The notes under the pieces are model-generated. The model searched no databases. It worked only from the letters and a program-made list of their open reading frames with translations, and was not told the origin of the DNA. Of a DNA stretch of 55,468 nucleotides, positions 23,597 to 29,640 are shown piece by piece. Source of the DNA: a virus. A program made the translations under genes and the position numbers. Each line of letters starts with the position of its first letter. Position 1 is the first letter of the stretch. The stretch is taken from IMG/VR virus record IMGVR_UViG_3300044636_000539, positions 1 through 55,468 of that record; one strand, 5' to 3'.

Positions 23597-23968
23597 TTAT
23601 GCAACAGTTATGCAAGTGCGGCCAGGAGTAGGCCCGAAGAGGCAGTTTTGCCGCCGCTCCGCCATGTAATCCTCCTTGGTCATAGCTTTGTATAAGCCGG
23701 TAGTGATATTGTGGACAACCACGCAGTCGGCACGTTGCGCAACAGGAAGCGCCTCAATTATCTCCTTAGCTCTAGCTTCTTGGTGGCGCATCATCCACTC
23801 AATCAAACCCATTCCATATCGTTGCGGTTCTGCACCAGCAAACAGCGGATTCGTAGCCGCTGCTGCCTTTGCGACCTGCAAGGACGCTGGAACCTTCACG
23901 GGCGCGGCGGGTAGCGATTTAGCGGCAAATAGGCCGGTGATGGCCTTGAAGATGTTGCGGCGCTTCAT
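23597..23968 (-). CDS. Hypothetical protein with signal-like N-terminus
   Basis: The 123-residue product starts MKRRNIFKAITGLFAAKSLP, a basic then moderately hydrophobic N-terminus that resembles a twin-arginine or membrane-targeting leader without the full consensus. The rest has a helix GLIEWMMRHQEARAKEIIEAL and a Cys pair near the end (NCLFGPTPGRTCITV). The start is fixed by an ATGA overlap with the upstream gene. The family is unknown to me. Confidence 0.68.
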   Translation of the reverse strand: MKRRNIFKAITGLFAAKSLPAAPVKVPASLQVAKAAAATNPLFAGAEPQRYGMGLIEWMMRHQEARAKEIIEALPVAQRADCVVVHNITTGLYKAMTKEDYMAERRQNCLFGPTPGRTCITVA

Positions 23969-24177
23969 GTGGCTGTATTTTTAGAAACGGTAATGAAATT
24001 GTGAGAGTCAAACGTCTTTCCGTCTTTGAGTGATTTGGTGAATGTCATTACCCAACCACTCGCAGCTTCACGAAAGCTAATTTCACGACGACCCGGAGTG
24101 TCCACTTCGATTGCTTTAGTGAGTGAAATCTCGCGAGTCGAGCCGTCATTGAAGGCAAGAGTTAAAGTGGCGGTCAT
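23965..24177 (-). CDS. Small beta-rich hypothetical protein
   Basis: This 70-residue protein is made of short beta strands (TATLTLAFNDGSTREISLTK, EISFREAASGWVMTFTKSL). It is coupled at both ends by ATGA overlaps. The pattern suggests a small barrel or decoration protein, but no motif proves it. Confidence 0.65.
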   Translation of the reverse strand: MTATLTLAFNDGSTREISLTKAIEVDTPGRREISFREAASGWVMTFTKSLKDGKTFDSHNFITVSKNTAT

Positions 24178-24725
24178 GGCTTGACGATCTTGTAGGCGAT
24201 GATGTCGGATGCTTTGTCACTGTGGTTCCAGCGGAAAAATCCAGCGTTACCCGTATCACCAAAATCATTTGCTCGATATTGAACTTGAACCGTCACGTTG
24301 CGATCAACCGGGCTGAACATGCCGCCCGGCCAGTCTATCCAGCCGTCGTTTTCGGGCTGTTTGGCCGTTTGAGGAATAATCTCGTCTAAAGCTGACTGTG
24401 ATTTAGCTTCATACACTTTTCGCAGTTCTTCGCGGCCTGTTTTCCACGCTTGGAATGCCAGTTCGCTTGTGCCAGCAGACGCCATCTGCGCCGAGCTATA
24501 CCAAGCATTGAAAGCCTCGCGCTCAGGGTCCACGGGAAACTTGTAGCCGACTGCATCTAGCACGGCTTTGGCGAAGGCTTCACGGGCGGGTTGCTCTTGT
24601 TCCCAGTATTCGGAAGAAGAGAATACCGTGAGATGCCAAGACCCTTTAAGGGACGGGTCGAAAAAGGCAGCCGCCGCTCCGATGTTGGCAAGTAGGGAGA
24701 GAGTATGAGGTGTGGTCGTTGTCAT
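24174..24725 (-). CDS. Hypothetical phage protein with C-terminal W-G/H-DIIAY domain
   Basis: The 183-residue protein has a helical middle (EREAFNAWYSSAQMA, FQAWKTGREEL), widespread in phage accessory proteins. The C-terminal domain has GWIDWPGGMFSPVDRNVTVQ ... FFRWNHSDKASDIIAYKIV. The latter module recurs at the C-termini of many small phage proteins, but its ligand is unknown. The true start is the ATG at 24725; an in-frame TTG upstream lies inside a stable RNA structure. That structure ends two bases before the ATG, so translation may be controlled by it. Confidence 0.72.
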   Translation of the reverse strand: MTTTTPHTLSLLANIGAAAAFFDPSLKGSWHLTVFSSSEYWEQEQPAREAFAKAVLDAVGYKFPVDPEREAFNAWYSSAQMASAGTSELAFQAWKTGREELRKVYEAKSQSALDEIIPQTAKQPENDGWIDWPGGMFSPVDRNVTVQVQYRANDFGDTGNAGFFRWNHSDKASDIIAYKIVKP

Positions 24726-24726
24726 A

Positions 24727-24814
24727 GGCGGACACAATAACGCCTTAGACCCACTCGCGCAAGTCTAAGGCGTTAAGCAACCAGTTCGGACTGGCCAACG
24801 ACCAGAAGTCCGCC
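24727..24814 (-). other. Structured intergenic RNA element with three-way junction
   Basis: The closing stem is GGCGGAC (24727-24733) with GTCCGCC (24808-24814). Inside are a 13-bp perfect hairpin (TAACGCCTTAGAC, 24738-24750, with its complement 24763-24775) and a 5-bp hairpin CCAGT-TCGG-ACTGG (24781-24794). The 88-nt element lies between the stop of the fibre-like gene and the ATG of the next gene on the minus strand, almost touching both. It has no U-tract, so it is not a plain terminator. It may control read-through or translation of the downstream gene. Confidence 0.65.
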
Positions 24815-24826
24815 CGAATGAGGTAA

Positions 24827-25579
24827 TTAGTTTACGTCTGTGAACGTGCCGGAAGTGAAGAAAGCGCCCCAAGTAGTCGCGCTCAAGGCCACAAGTTCGA
24901 TGGCGTTCCCGATGGTAGCCGCGCTCGAAATGGCATCCCCGGCGGCATTGGTGAGCGCGAGGATTTGCGTGCTGTCTGCCGGGTTAATGTCCACGTCCTG
25001 CGCGGCGGTGAGATAGACGCGGAATCGCATCCCCACCTGTGGAGCCGGGAGAGTCAGGACTATCGCGCCGGACGCTCCAGTGTTGATAAACGTGCTGCCG
25101 TAAAGCTGGTCTGCCGTCAGGGTCGCGGTAGTGGCCTGCGTGATGACACGTTGAACATGGTTTCGAGCCAAGATATGCCACGAGCTTTGCCCAGCTTGCA
25201 GGAAAACAGACTCGTTCGGGCTGGAGAGCGTAATCGTCGTGGTGCCGTCGATGGTTTCACTGCCGCTGCCGTCAATCGTGATGGCGTTTGCCGTGCTGTC
25301 GTTCTTCTGGATGCAGATGATCTGATTCGTCTGATTCGTCCCAGCGGGCAGGAGGCCGATGGTGAAGGCCGCCGAGGTGGCGTTGGCGAGCAGCGTATGG
25401 TCAGAGCGCGTCATTGTGTAGGCGGCACTGATGGCTTTGGCGTTAGCCTTGTAGGCAATGCCGGTGCCGTTCTGCGGATCGGTGATGTTGACGAGGCGCT
25501 GAGCGGGGGCGTGACTGCACCAAAGCAGGGCGGTGGTGAGCACGAGAGCAAACAGGGAGGCGAGGCGAGGGTATTTCAT
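24827..25579 (-). CDS. Secreted or virion fibre-like protein
   Basis: The 250-residue protein has a classical signal peptide (RLASLFALVLTTALLWCSHA, cleavage near residue 27 after APA). The mature part is beta-rich and repetitive in style, with TIDGSGSETIDGTTTITLSS, then FLQAGQSSWHILARN and later a second similar sheet. This phrase pattern is common in phage tail-fibre and particle-surface proteins. A signal peptide on a fibre-like phage protein is unusual and suggests export to the host envelope instead. It is the first gene of the leftward block and has its own promoter. Confidence 0.7.
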   Translation of the reverse strand: MKYPRLASLFALVLTTALLWCSHAPAQRLVNITDPQNGTGIAYKANAKAISAAYTMTRSDHTLLANATSAAFTIGLLPAGTNQTNQIICIQKNDSTANAITIDGSGSETIDGTTTITLSSPNESVFLQAGQSSWHILARNHVQRVITQATTATLTADQLYGSTFINTGASGAIVLTLPAPQVGMRFRVYLTAAQDVDINPADSTQILALTNAAGDAISSAATIGNAIELVALSATTWGAFFTSGTFTDVN

Positions 25580-25611
25580 GGCGATTTTAGGATGGTTTCA
25601 GGGTGCGCTGG

Positions 25612-25639
25612 AGTATTCAGGAGCGGGGCGGAATGTCAA
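25612..25639 (-). promoter_or_regulatory. Leftward promoter for the secreted fibre-like gene
   Basis: On the minus strand a perfect -35 TTGACA (25639-25634) is followed after 16 bases by AATACT (25617-25612), a four-of-six match to the -10 consensus. The expected start is about 25 bases before the ATG at 25579. A perfect 10-bp inverted repeat lies just upstream, where an activator or repressor could act. Confidence 0.55.
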
Positions 25640-25650
25640 GCGCGGGGCAT

Positions 25651-25680
25651 GTTCACGAAAACAGCGGGAATTTCGTGAAC
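25651..25680. promoter_or_regulatory. Inverted-repeat operator candidate
   Basis: GTTCACGAAA (25651-25660) and TTTCGTGAAC (25671-25680) are perfect inverted copies separated by 10 bases, one helical turn centre to centre being two turns apart. It is 12 bases upstream of the leftward -35 box. The geometry fits a dimeric regulator binding one DNA face. No other copy of the full site was noticed in the window. Confidence 0.55.
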
Positions 25681-25823
25681 AAATGCGTGCTCACTGTCAG
25701 CACGTTCCCGTGCTTGCTGTCAAAGTAGCGCAAAAGCGCCCACATTGGGCGAATCGACTCCCTGAACCGGTCAGGGGAGTGACATTTGGAAAGTCCGCGC
25801 CGGTTGAGAGGACTTTTTTCCTG

Positions 25824-25851
25824 TTGACGATTCGAGGTGAAGCGGCATTAT
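25824..25851 (+). promoter_or_regulatory. Rightward promoter candidate for a small RNA
   Basis: TTGACG (25824-25829) and CATTAT (25846-25851) are spaced by 16 bases. Transcription would begin near 25858, just before the small RNA candidate that ends at a terminator at about 25950. The -35 matches five of six consensus bases and the -10 four of six. Confidence 0.45.
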
Positions 25852-25857
25852 CGCGCT

Positions 25858-25950
25858 CACCAAATAGGTTTGCTCTGTGCGAAGGAGTAATCCGCTCCAC
25901 TGGCAAACCCACTGAGGCCGACTTTTTCGCACAAGGTCGGCCTCTTTGTT
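25858..25950 (+). ncRNA. Small structured RNA candidate with loop-loop (kissing) pairing
   Basis: Stem 1 is GGTTTGC (25867-25873) with GCAAACC (25903-25909); its loop holds a small GGAG/CTCC hairpin. Stem 2 is GAGGCCGAC (25914-25922) with GTCGGCCTC (25936-25944), followed by TTTGTTT, a terminator on the plus strand. The loop of stem 1 contains TGTGCGAA (25876-25883) and the loop of stem 2 contains TTCGCACA (25926-25933), exact 8-base complements. The two hairpins can therefore kiss or form a pseudoknot. With the promoter candidate upstream this defines a transcript of about 90 nt. No protein-coding potential is apparent. Confidence 0.55.
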
Positions 25951-26006
25951 TGCCGTTTTAGCGCCAACACTCTCACCTGAAAAGGAGGTCACTTGGCAAA
26001 GGTATT

Positions 26007-26139
26007 GAGAGTAGAGTTCAGCGGTGGCGTAATGTAAATCCGGCATAATCACGTCTAAACCGGGCCTCGCAAAAGGTTCGTAACGCACCGTCGCAAGCGG
26101 AGTTACTGGTTCAAGTCCAGTCCGCTGAACTCTACTCTC
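26007..26139 (+). ncRNA. Structured RNA module A with 18-bp closing stem and T-arm-like hairpin
   Basis: A perfect 18-bp stem (26007-26024 with 26122-26139) closes a 97-base interior. The interior ends in ACTGG-TTCAAGT-CCAGT (26105-26121), a flawless tRNA T-arm, followed directly by the inner stem strand CCGCTGA. The last 7 bp of the stem thus look like a tRNA acceptor stem, but the rest of the interior (78 bases) does not form normal D and anticodon arms. A smaller CCGG/CCGG pairing (near 26040-26063) is possible. The module is followed after one base by a related module B. Function unknown. Confidence 0.6.
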
Positions 26140-26140
26140 C

Positions 26141-26278
26141 GAAGGTTGAATTGAGCGGAAGCTATGATACACACCGCCATAGATAGGGGCTTACCCGCCA
26201 CAGAATGCGTGCCGAACAGTTCGGAACACCACGCACCGCAAGCAGACGTTGTTACCTGCCCGCTCAATTCAGCCTTCA
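26141..26278 (+). ncRNA. Structured RNA module B, tandem relative of module A
   Basis: The closing stem is GAAGGTTGAATTGAGCGG (26141-26158) with the strand 26261-26278; all 18 positions pair, one by G-U. The inner end (TTGAGCGG with CCGCTCAA) matches module A (TTCAGCGG with CCGCTGAA). The interiors share an ACGCACCG...CAAGC.GA...GTTAC stretch near their 3' ends, so A and B look like diverged tandem copies. B also has TGCGTG/CACGCA closing a CCGAA-CAG-TTCGG hairpin (about 26207-26237), and lacks the T-arm. Transcription direction is inferred from module A. Confidence 0.58.
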
Positions 26279-26508
26279 AATTCGGCGCATGGTGGATCGC
26301 AGTTCAGCCATGCAGAAGTCGCTACGGGAAACTGTAGGGCTGCGCTGAAAGCATTTGAGTCGTGTTCTACTGAGACAGCCGAGCGACGAGTTTTCAGCGG
26401 TGCGAAAGCATCAAAGCGATGATCCTGATTCCCGACGAAACAGAACATGCTTAGCAGAACCCGGCGACGGGGCTGCTTTTGCTCCGAAGCCATCAAACCC
26501 TCTGAAAC
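26279..26508. other. Rest of the gene-free region, with weaker inverted repeats
   Basis: No credible reading frame is present. A TCAAAT/ATTTGA pair (26277-26282 and 26354-26359) encloses a GCATGG/CCATGC hairpin (26288-26293 and 26309-26314) and a CTAC/GTAG hairpin (26323-26326 and 26335-26338). GCTGAAA/TTTCAGC pairing follows around 26345-26400. These may continue the structured locus or form the leader of the rightward genes that begin at 26509. I see no clear promoter. Confidence 0.4.
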
Positions 26509-26667
26509 ATGACTCCTAAAATCCTCCTCATAATCCCGATGGCGCTGCTTGAACTGTGCGCCCTCGCTATTGGCTGGCTTTTGGCCTTCACTCACAAGCC
26601 GACCGCTCGCCGATGGGTCGCCTTTTACATGCGCGTTTTACCAGATGGAAAATGGTATTACGCTTGA
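26509..26667 (+). CDS. Small membrane protein
   Basis: This 52-residue product begins MTPKILLIIPMALLELCALA and has one long hydrophobic helix (about 5-27), then a basic stretch HKPTARRWVAFYMRVLPDGKW. It is the first gene after the structured region. The helix near the N-terminus followed by positive charge suggests an N-out or signal-anchor topology. No family is recognised. Confidence 0.55.
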   Translation: MTPKILLIIPMALLELCALAIGWLLAFTHKPTARRWVAFYMRVLPDGKWYYA

Positions 26668-26701
26668 ACTCAATTTAGACCAAACTCCAACGACCACAAA
26701 C

Positions 26702-27025
26702 ATGACAACTTGGTATCAAACATCGCCGCGCTCACTCGTCTTATACGAGGTTCAAGTCACACGCCAAACCGCGAGCAACGTCTGGATTGCTATGCACGGC
26801 ATTGAGCGGAAGGAAAAACGCCACTCCCAGCACGCCGATTACTGGCCGACTCTTGACGAGGCTGTTGCTGTGCTCAAAAAGCAGGCTGAACGCCAGTATG
26901 AAAACGCTTCTGAGGAAGTGAGTGAAGCCGAGGCGGTTTTGCAATCAATAGCGGACAGGACTACAAGATTACTCAAACGGCATGAAATCAATGCACCCAC
27001 TCCCGAAAATCTCATCGTCTTCTAA
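26702..27025 (+). CDS. Hypothetical helical protein
   Basis: This 107-residue protein starts MTTWYQTSPRSLVLYEVQV, a short beta region, followed by a long helical region rich in Glu/Ala (DEAVAVLKKQAERQYENASE and onward), likely a coiled coil. The ATG at 26702 follows the A/C-rich leader CTCCAACGACCACAAAC; the frame extends upstream over the end of the membrane protein gene, without similarity. Function unknown. Confidence 0.65.
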   Translation: MTTWYQTSPRSLVLYEVQVTRQTASNVWIAMHGIERKEKRHSQHADYWPTLDEAVAVLKKQAERQYENASEEVSEAEAVLQSIADRTTRLLKRHEINAPTPENLIVF

Positions 27026-27059
27026 CCTCAGTCTCCCACATCACCCCACAACGACCACC

Positions 27060-27398
27060 ATGAAAACAAACACCCTGATTCTAGTCCCTCTTGGCGAAAT
27101 TTACGTCAACCCGGAGGAAATCGCCCACATTCAGCCACATGAAACCGGATGCTACATCGCGTTCAAGAGCAACGTAGCTGCGCTCCACATCTCTCTGCCT
27201 GTGGCGGATGTCTTGCAAAGGCTCGCAAATCATCTCGACTCCGGTGTTGTTCGCCTTGCGGAAGCTGCTGAGTATCTATCCGCCGCTGTCGCTAGCGTGA
27301 CGGATACCAAATCAGACACTCCGACCGCTCGGCATTGGAAGAGAGCGACCGATGATGTGAATGAAGCATGTAAAGCCCTTGGACTTTTTACGCCCTAA
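27060..27398 (+). CDS. Hypothetical small phage protein
   Basis: The product has 112 residues. The N-terminal half is beta-rich (LILVPLGEIYVNPEEIAHIQ, CYIAFKSNVAALHISLPVAD) and resembles small domains that read as LytTR- or PilZ-like only superficially. The C-terminal half is helical. The ATG follows CCCCACAACGACCACC, the clearest example of the recurrent C/A-rich start leader. No enzymatic motif is seen. Confidence 0.65.
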   Translation: MKTNTLILVPLGEIYVNPEEIAHIQPHETGCYIAFKSNVAALHISLPVADVLQRLANHLDSGVVRLAEAAEYLSAAVASVTDTKSDTPTARHWKRATDDVNEACKALGLFTP

Positions 27399-27411
27399 CC
27401 CCACAACGACC

Positions 27412-27666
27412 ATGCAAGACCAACAACACCCGCAATACACCATCCAAACAGTCGGCGACTTCCTGAAAGTACCCGAAGATCGCCTCGACGCCTGCCTTGA
27501 AGAGTTCAAGACCTTTTTGGAACAAAGCCGCTCCTTCATGGAAATGGCAAACGCGATGGCGGACCTCGTAGGCGCAGACAAAAGCAAGAATGTCGTTCAA
27601 GCGTATGTTTGGATCGACGACGGCGAGAAGAACGTCACAATCAGAGTCAGCCCCAACGAAGCATGA
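27412..27666 (+). CDS. Hypothetical small phage protein
   Basis: The 84-residue product has an acidic helical core (VPEDRLDACLEEFKTFLEQS) and a short beta end (AYVWIDDGEKNVTIRVSP). It is preceded by ACCCCACAACGACC and overlaps the following ASCH gene by ATGA. The family is not known to me. Confidence 0.65.
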   Translation: MQDQQHPQYTIQTVGDFLKVPEDRLDACLEEFKTFLEQSRSFMEMANAMADLVGADKSKNVVQAYVWIDDGEKNVTIRVSPNEA

Positions 27667-27971
27667 GCACGCCCCGAACACTACGCCTGACGCTTAAACG
27701 CAAGTGGTTCGACATGATCGCGAGCGGCGAGAAGAAAGAGGAATACCGCACGCCCGGCCCGTGGATTCTCTCGCGTCTTGGGGGTAAGGAATACGACCAC
27801 GTGGAGTTCAAAAACGGCTACGGCGCAAACGTGCCTTCGATGGAGGTTGAATATCTTGGCTGGAAATACTCGCACGGAAAACGTGAATGGGGCGGTGGCT
27901 CGACTACGGGGCCGTTTGCCACGATCATGCTAGGCCGCGTCCTGTCTGTCAGCAACTACACGAAACCATGA
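27663..27971 (+). CDS. ASCH-domain protein
   Basis: The 102-residue product shows the ASCH pattern: LTLKRKWFDMIASGEKKEEY (10-29), a central KEYDHVEFKNGYGANVPSM, and a C-terminal WGGGSTTGPFATIMLGRVL. ASCH domains share the PUA fold and are thought to bind RNA or modified nucleotides. In several phages a member of this group accompanies DNA- or RNA-modifying functions. It is the second ASCH-type gene here after 12059-12376, but the two differ in organisation. Confidence 0.82.
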   Translation: MSTPRTLRLTLKRKWFDMIASGEKKEEYRTPGPWILSRLGGKEYDHVEFKNGYGANVPSMEVEYLGWKYSHGKREWGGGSTTGPFATIMLGRVLSVSNYTKP

Positions 27972-28027
27972 GCACGCCAAACCTACCCAAACCCTGGATG
28001 CCACTCCCAACACCTCCGCAGGTATGA
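27968..28027 (+). CDS. Tiny coupled ORF of 19 codons
   Basis: MSTPNLPKPWMPLPTPPQV is framed by ATGA overlaps at both ends: its start overlaps the ASCH stop and its stop overlaps the next gene's ATG. This makes an unbroken translational chain through an otherwise non-coding spacer. The product is proline-rich and may matter only for ribosome hand-over. It is listed because of the exact junctions. Confidence 0.35.
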   Translation: MSTPNLPKPWMPLPTPPQV

Positions 28028-28293
28028 AAACACAACTAACGCCACTTCATCTAAAACTACTCCTTCACGCTTATTCGCACTGCGAGCCTTGGCCTCATAA
28101 CGGTGGTTGCGCTCTCGAATACGAGCAACATCTCGTTGCGCATGGCTTGGTGCAACTATCCGGGAACACGGAACACGGGCAATACTACGAATGCACCGAA
28201 AAGGGTAAAGCCCACGTTGAACAGCTATGCGCTTTGCAGTTCCCAAGTCAGGCATGGATTTCCGCAAATGGAGACGTTCTAACCATTCACTAA
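28024..28293 (+). CDS. Small winged-helix-like phage protein
   Basis: The 89-residue product contains LTPLHLKLLLHAYSHCEP, then LEYEQHLVAHGLVQLSGNTE and YYECTEKGKAHVEQLCALQF. The GLV...YxxTEKGxAHxExL end is frequent in small phage proteins with a winged-helix-like plan, and the last part (FPSQAWIS) completes the pattern. DNA binding is possible but unproven. Confidence 0.72.
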   Translation: MKTQLTPLHLKLLLHAYSHCEPWPHNGGCALEYEQHLVAHGLVQLSGNTEHGQYYECTEKGKAHVEQLCALQFPSQAWISANGDVLTIH

Positions 28294-28300
28294 TCCAGCC

Positions 28301-28726
28301 ATGAAAAACTGCGCCAACTGCATCCATTTTGGCGTTCTGAAAGGCCATGCTGGCTCTGAGCTAGGCCACGTCTGCCTCGCGCCCGTGACAAGCCAGCCCC
28401 CCAAGGATGGCGTCACACGAGCCAAGAACCCGTTTGTCTATGAGGCGACGGCGGAGGGGTGCTGTGAGATGTGGACTCCAGAACTGCCGGAGCAGCCAAG
28501 GCCACCTTTGAGCGACGAATTTAAAATGGCTCAAGAATACGCAAGATCGCATTTTGGTAGCGCGACAGCCTTTCGTGTTGGGATTGCATTTGCTGCGCTT
28601 GGATACCCAATGCCCACCTTGCCCTCGCTGCCTTATCCGCATGATTCAAAACTGGCTATTCATTTTGAAAAAGGATACAAACAGCATGCCATAAACGAGC
28701 GGTTGCGACAGGCTACCGAAGCCTGA
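28301..28726 (+). CDS. Cys-rich, probable zinc-binding protein
   Basis: The 141-residue product starts with a zinc-site candidate: MKNCANCIHFGVL (CxxC), HVCLAP (Cys), and GCCEMWTP (two Cys). That gives five Cys, enough for one metal site. The remainder is helical (EFKMAQEYARSHFGSATAF). The first part resembles small phage proteins in which such a site closes a short beta hairpin. The gene end overlaps a leftward small membrane gene tail to tail. Confidence 0.68.
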   Translation: MKNCANCIHFGVLKGHAGSELGHVCLAPVTSQPPKDGVTRAKNPFVYEATAEGCCEMWTPELPEQPRPPLSDEFKMAQEYARSHFGSATAFRVGIAFAALGYPMPTLPSLPYPHDSKLAIHFEKGYKQHAINERLRQATEA

Positions 28727-28820
28727 AAAATCTAATCGCCGCCCAAATGAGCAGCGCAACCGCCGTGAACAGCAGCCCGCAAAACACCTGCAAGGACTCG
28801 TTGTAGATCGCGGCAATCAT
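28713..28820 (-). CDS. Very small single-pass membrane protein, holin candidate
   Basis: This 35-residue peptide, MIAAIYNESLQVFCGLLFTA..., has one hydrophobic helix (about 10-28) and a basic tail (IRFFRLR). It is translationally coupled to the papain-like peptidase gene upstream by an ATGA overlap. A tiny TM protein directly after peptidase and lipoprotein genes could be a pinholin or envelope helper. It is supported by the junction and topology rather than by homology. Confidence 0.5.
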   Translation of the reverse strand: MIAAIYNESLQVFCGLLFTAVALLIWAAIRFFRLR

Positions 28821-29296
28821 GGCGGTCCAACTTGAATGAGCCAGGGTGAAAGCGGAATGTGCGACGGTGCGACTTCGGCACTTGGGATGCGTAGAAGTAG
28901 CCGCATCCCGGCATCCGCCAGGAACTTGAACACGAACTCGGAGCAGAACCAGCGTCCATTCTCACGGGCCGGTGACTTGGTTACGAATCGAAGCACGCTC
29001 AGGTAGTCGTAGGGCATCCCGAGTTGCCCTTTGGCTTCGTAGTAGGCTTGTTCATACTGCTCATCTGACATGCTCGGGATCGCGAACCAGTCGATGTGAC
29101 GAAGCTCTGTTTCAGTCAGGTTATGATGCTGAACGCCTCGAAACTCGCGGGATTCAATGACTCGATTTCGACTCCCCGGCACCAGCATGGCCGCATGGGA
29201 ATAAACGCTTCGAGTCTGGCACTGGATCAACCACGACACGAGGCCGCGCCCCCGATAAAGGGCAATGCGCGGCTTCATGTTGGGTTCTTGCTGCAT
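28817..29296 (-). CDS. Papain-like cysteine peptidase/amidase (YiiX/NlpC type)
   Basis: The 159-residue product has the permuted papain-like layout. An early His in VYSHAAMLVP (about His34) is followed by an acidic EFRGVQHH segment, a conserved PYDYLSVLRF and then the nucleophile in WFCSEFVFKFL (about Cys118). YiiX-type enzymes cut peptide, amide or lipid bonds in the envelope. The gene is one of a run of envelope-directed small genes, so it may help lysis or entry. An alternative start is the internal ATG (residue 7). Confidence 0.75.
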   Translation of the reverse strand: MQQEPNMKPRIALYRGRGLVSWLIQCQTRSVYSHAAMLVPGSRNRVIESREFRGVQHHNLTETELRHIDWFAIPSMSDEQYEQAYYEAKGQLGMPYDYLSVLRFVTKSPARENGRWFCSEFVFKFLADAGMRLLLRIPSAEVAPSHIPLSPWLIQVGPP

Positions 29297-29298
29297 GG

Positions 29299-29499
29299 CT
29301 ATTTACCGGAAGGCGCAGGAGCAATGAAGACTTGGCCGGTAGCCTTGATGATTTCGGCGTCCTCGGGTTTGATGACCTTCTTGGCAACGAGGATGTCGAG
29401 GCCGATTTGGCTAATCGTAACGACCTTTTGAGTGTCGGCAGGGTTCTGGCAGCTTGTCAGGCTGGCGACGGCGAGGATGGAGAGCAAGGTGAGTTTCAT
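29299..29499 (-). CDS. Small lipoprotein
   Basis: The 66-residue product has a lipoprotein signal: MKLTLLSILAVASLTSC, with the lipobox LTSC and Cys17 as the lipidated residue. The mature part is about 50 residues (NPADTQKVVTISQIGLDILV ...) with a helix and a Pro-rich end. It may be an outer-membrane spanin subunit or another envelope anchor. Its neighbour upstream is another lipoprotein. Confidence 0.72.
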   Translation of the reverse strand: MKLTLLSILAVASLTSCQNPADTQKVVTISQIGLDILVAKKVIKPEDAEIIKATGQVFIAPAPSGK

Positions 29500-29526
29500 G
29501 GTGTTCGTTTGGGTTTGGGGTGGAAA

Positions 29527-29640
29527 TCAGCTAGGGCGCTCCCATTTTCGGGCATTCCTGACAGGCGCATTCATCGGAGGCTCAAAGATGTGCTGACAGG
29601 CTCCAAGAGCCATGGTTGCGGCGAGAAAGGCGAGTTTCAT
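29527..29640 (-). CDS. Very small lipoprotein, o-spanin candidate
   Basis: The 37-residue product MKLAFLAATMALGACQHIFE... has a lipobox LGAC with Cys15 and a mature part of only 23 residues ending RNARKWERPS. Short Pro-containing lipoproteins are typical of outer-membrane spanins, which pair with an inner-membrane coiled-coil partner. The gene overlaps the end of the membrane PAS gene by ATGA, and that gene does encode an inner-membrane anchor with coiled coil, so a pair is conceivable. Confidence 0.6.
   Translation of the reverse strand: MKLAFLAATMALGACQHIFEPPMNAPVRNARKWERPS

Noticed and set aside
26018-26129. A tRNA gene in module A
   Set aside because: The T-arm and a 7-bp acceptor-like stem are perfect, but there are about 78 bases between them that do not form D and anticodon arms, there is no encoded CCA, and the stem is really 18 bp long.
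25771-26172. A 133-codon minus-strand frame across the structured region
   Set aside because: It is the antisense of the T-arm-like element and of inverted repeats, with no start context and no domain.
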